The notes under the pieces: model-generated | Databases searched by the model: none | Seen by the model: the letters and a program-made list of their open reading frames with translations, nothing else | What the model was told of the DNA's origin: nothing | DNA from: Steroidobacteraceae bacterium | GTDB taxonomy: Bacteria > Pseudomonadota > Gammaproteobacteria > Steroidobacterales > Steroidobacteraceae | Length of the DNA: 34,487 bases | NCBI GenBank assembly: GCA_019683695.1 | Contig: JADGHX010000002.1 | Span: 71,846 to 106,332 of the forward strand | Direction of reading: 5' to 3' | In this document: in pieces, positions 33,464 through 34,487 of the stretch | How positions within the stretch are numbered: the first letter of the stretch is position 1 | How the letters are laid out: each line of letters starts with the position of its first letter | Translations under genes and position numbers: made by a program

Positions 33464-34487
33464 GGCACGGTCTGCGCGCACGCGGGTTCTCATCGTCGAT
33501 GACTCGGCGCTCGTGCGGCAGATCCTCACGGAGATGCTGTCGGCGGACCCGGAGATCGAAGTGGTGGGTTCCGCGAGCGATGCGCACGTCGCGCGCGAGA
33601 AGATCAAGTCGCTCAATCCGAACGTCATCACGCTCGACGTCGAGATGCCGAAGATGGACGGCATCACCTTCCTGCGCAACCTCATGCGCCTGCGGCCCAT
33701 GCCGGTGGTGATGGTCTCCTCCCTCACCGAGCGCGGCGCGGATGTAACGCTCGATGCGCTCGCGCTCGGCGCCGTGGACTATATGCCGAAGCCGAAGATC
33801 GATCTCGCAGCCACGCTCCGCGACTACGGCACCGAGCTCACTGAAAAGGTGAAGGCGGCGGCGCGCGCTCGCGTGCGTGCGCTCGACCCCGACCGACCCG
33901 GCGTGCTTGCTGCGAAGCGCCGCGCAGAGGGCTTCTCAAGGCACCTGCAGACCACCGATCGCATCATCGCCATGGGCGCGTCCACGGGCGGCACGGAAGC
34001 CCTTCGCGAAGTGCTCACCAATTTGCCTCCCGATGCGCCGGGCGTGGTGATCGCTCAGCACATGCCGCAGTCCTTCAACGTCGCGTTCATCAAACGCATG
34101 GACACGCTCTGTGCGATGACCGTGTGTGAAGCGAGAGACGGCCAGCACATTCTCCCCGGCCACGTGTACATCTCACCGGGCGACCGGCATCTCGTCGTGG
34201 CCCGTGACGGCGCACGTTACGTGTGCCGCATCGATGACAGCTCGCCGGTGAACCGCCACAAACCCTCGGTCGATGTGCTCTTCCGCTCGGTGGCGCAGAA
34301 CGTGGGCCGCAACGCCATCGGCGTGCTCCTCACCGGCATGGGCAAGGACGGCGCGCGCGGCCTGAAGGAAATGCGCGAATCCGGCAGCCCGACGATTGCC
34401 CAGGACGAAGCCACCAGCGTCGTCTGGGGCATGCCCGGCGAAGCCGTCGCCCTCGGCGCCGCCCAACGCGTCCTCCCCCTCCAGGAC
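33447..34487 (+). CDS. cheB: chemotaxis protein-glutamate methylesterase/glutamine deamidase CheB, partial (3' end outside window)
   Basis: CheB removes methyl groups from chemoreceptors (and deamidates glutamines) when phosphorylated by CheA. The 347 residues present contain a receiver domain with [17 protein letters not shown] and phosphorylation site D64 ([11 protein letters not shown]), a linker, and the methylesterase domain with the catalytic triad Ser179 ([11 protein letters not shown]), His205 (IAQHMP) and Asp301 ([10 protein letters not shown]). The sequence reaches [18 protein letters not shown], so only a few C-terminal residues are missing. The start is GTG 33447 (TTG 33450 is adjacent), preceded by a G-rich ribosome site and overlapping the protein B gene by 17 bp. 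cheA is not in the window. Confidence 0.96.
   Translation, partial: MLSFSEARSARTRVLIVDDSALVRQILTEMLSADPEIEVVGSASDAHVAREKIKSLNPNVITLDVEMPKMDGITFLRNLMRLRPMPVVMVSSLTERGADVTLDALALGAVDYMPKPKIDLAATLRDYGTELTEKVKAAARARVRALDPDRPGVLAAKRRAEGFSRHLQTTDRIIAMGASTGGTEALREVLTNLPPDAPGVVIAQHMPQSFNVAFIKRMDTLCAMTVCEARDGQHILPGHVYISPGDRHLVVARDGARYVCRIDDSSPVNRHKPSVDVLFRSVAQNVGRNAIGVLLTGMGKDGARGLKEMRESGSPTIAQDEATSVVWGMPGEAVALGAAQRVLPLQD

Overview
This window looks like a chromosomal segment of a high-GC, polarly flagellated gammaproteobacterium. That inference rests on four things: the operon order glyA-nrdR-ribD-ribE-ribB; an EttA very close to the enterobacterial protein; a FleQ/FlrC-type sigma54 flagellar hierarchy; and the order fliEFGHIJK-fliLMNOPQR-flhB-flhA-flhF-flhG-fliA-cheY-cheZ-motCD seen in Pseudomonas, Vibrio and Xanthomonas relatives. 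The genus cannot be named from the sequence. No tRNA, rRNA, CRISPR array, insertion sequence or phage gene was seen.

Layout. (1) Positions 1-5435, minus strand: housekeeping genes for a deacetylase-family protein, serine hydroxymethyltransferase (glyA), NrdR, RibD, riboflavin synthase, and RibB cut by the left edge. The nrdR-ribD-ribE-ribB reading frames overlap by a few bases. (2) 5714-7387, plus strand: ettA, divergent from the deacetylase and followed by a 12-bp hairpin. (3) 7388-7840: a non-coding junction holding a short dnaN-like relic and a clear sigma28 promoter. (4) 7841-28118: the flagellar regulon on the plus strand. It has fliS, a PilZ-like gene, a FleQ-like and a FlrC-like sigma54 activator, then fliE to fliK, a sigma54 promoter, fliL to fliR, flhB, flhA, flhF and flhG. 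(5) 28115-31786: fliA, cheY, cheZ, motC, motD. (6) 31865-34487: a sigma28-driven chemotaxis module in which two small paralogous proteins flank a CheY-like response regulator and run into cheB, which is cut by the right edge.

How it works together. The two sigma54 activators should fire the sigma54 promoters before the flrC-like gene (which leads into fliE-fliK) and before fliL. These build the basal body, C-ring and export gate, while FlhF and FlhG set pole and number. FliA then transcribes late genes from promoters before fliS, before the first small paralogue and before the single-domain response regulator. Both activators lack the usual N-terminal receiver domain and no FleS/FlrB kinase gene lies between them, so control by phosphorylation or by the FleQ N-terminal domain appears to have been lost here.

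The most unusual part is the right-hand module. Its two small proteins share one strongly conserved block, a [10 protein letters not shown] core containing HDxxxQ, and both end in ELF. The block resembles the DxxxQ phosphatase signature of CheZ and the HDxxxQ signature of HisKA_3 kinases. They are proposed as stand-alone modulators of CheY-type regulators. Other points of note are a probable ACG start codon for motC, a TTG start for fliQ, and the dnaN fragment at the junction between housekeeping and flagellar genes.
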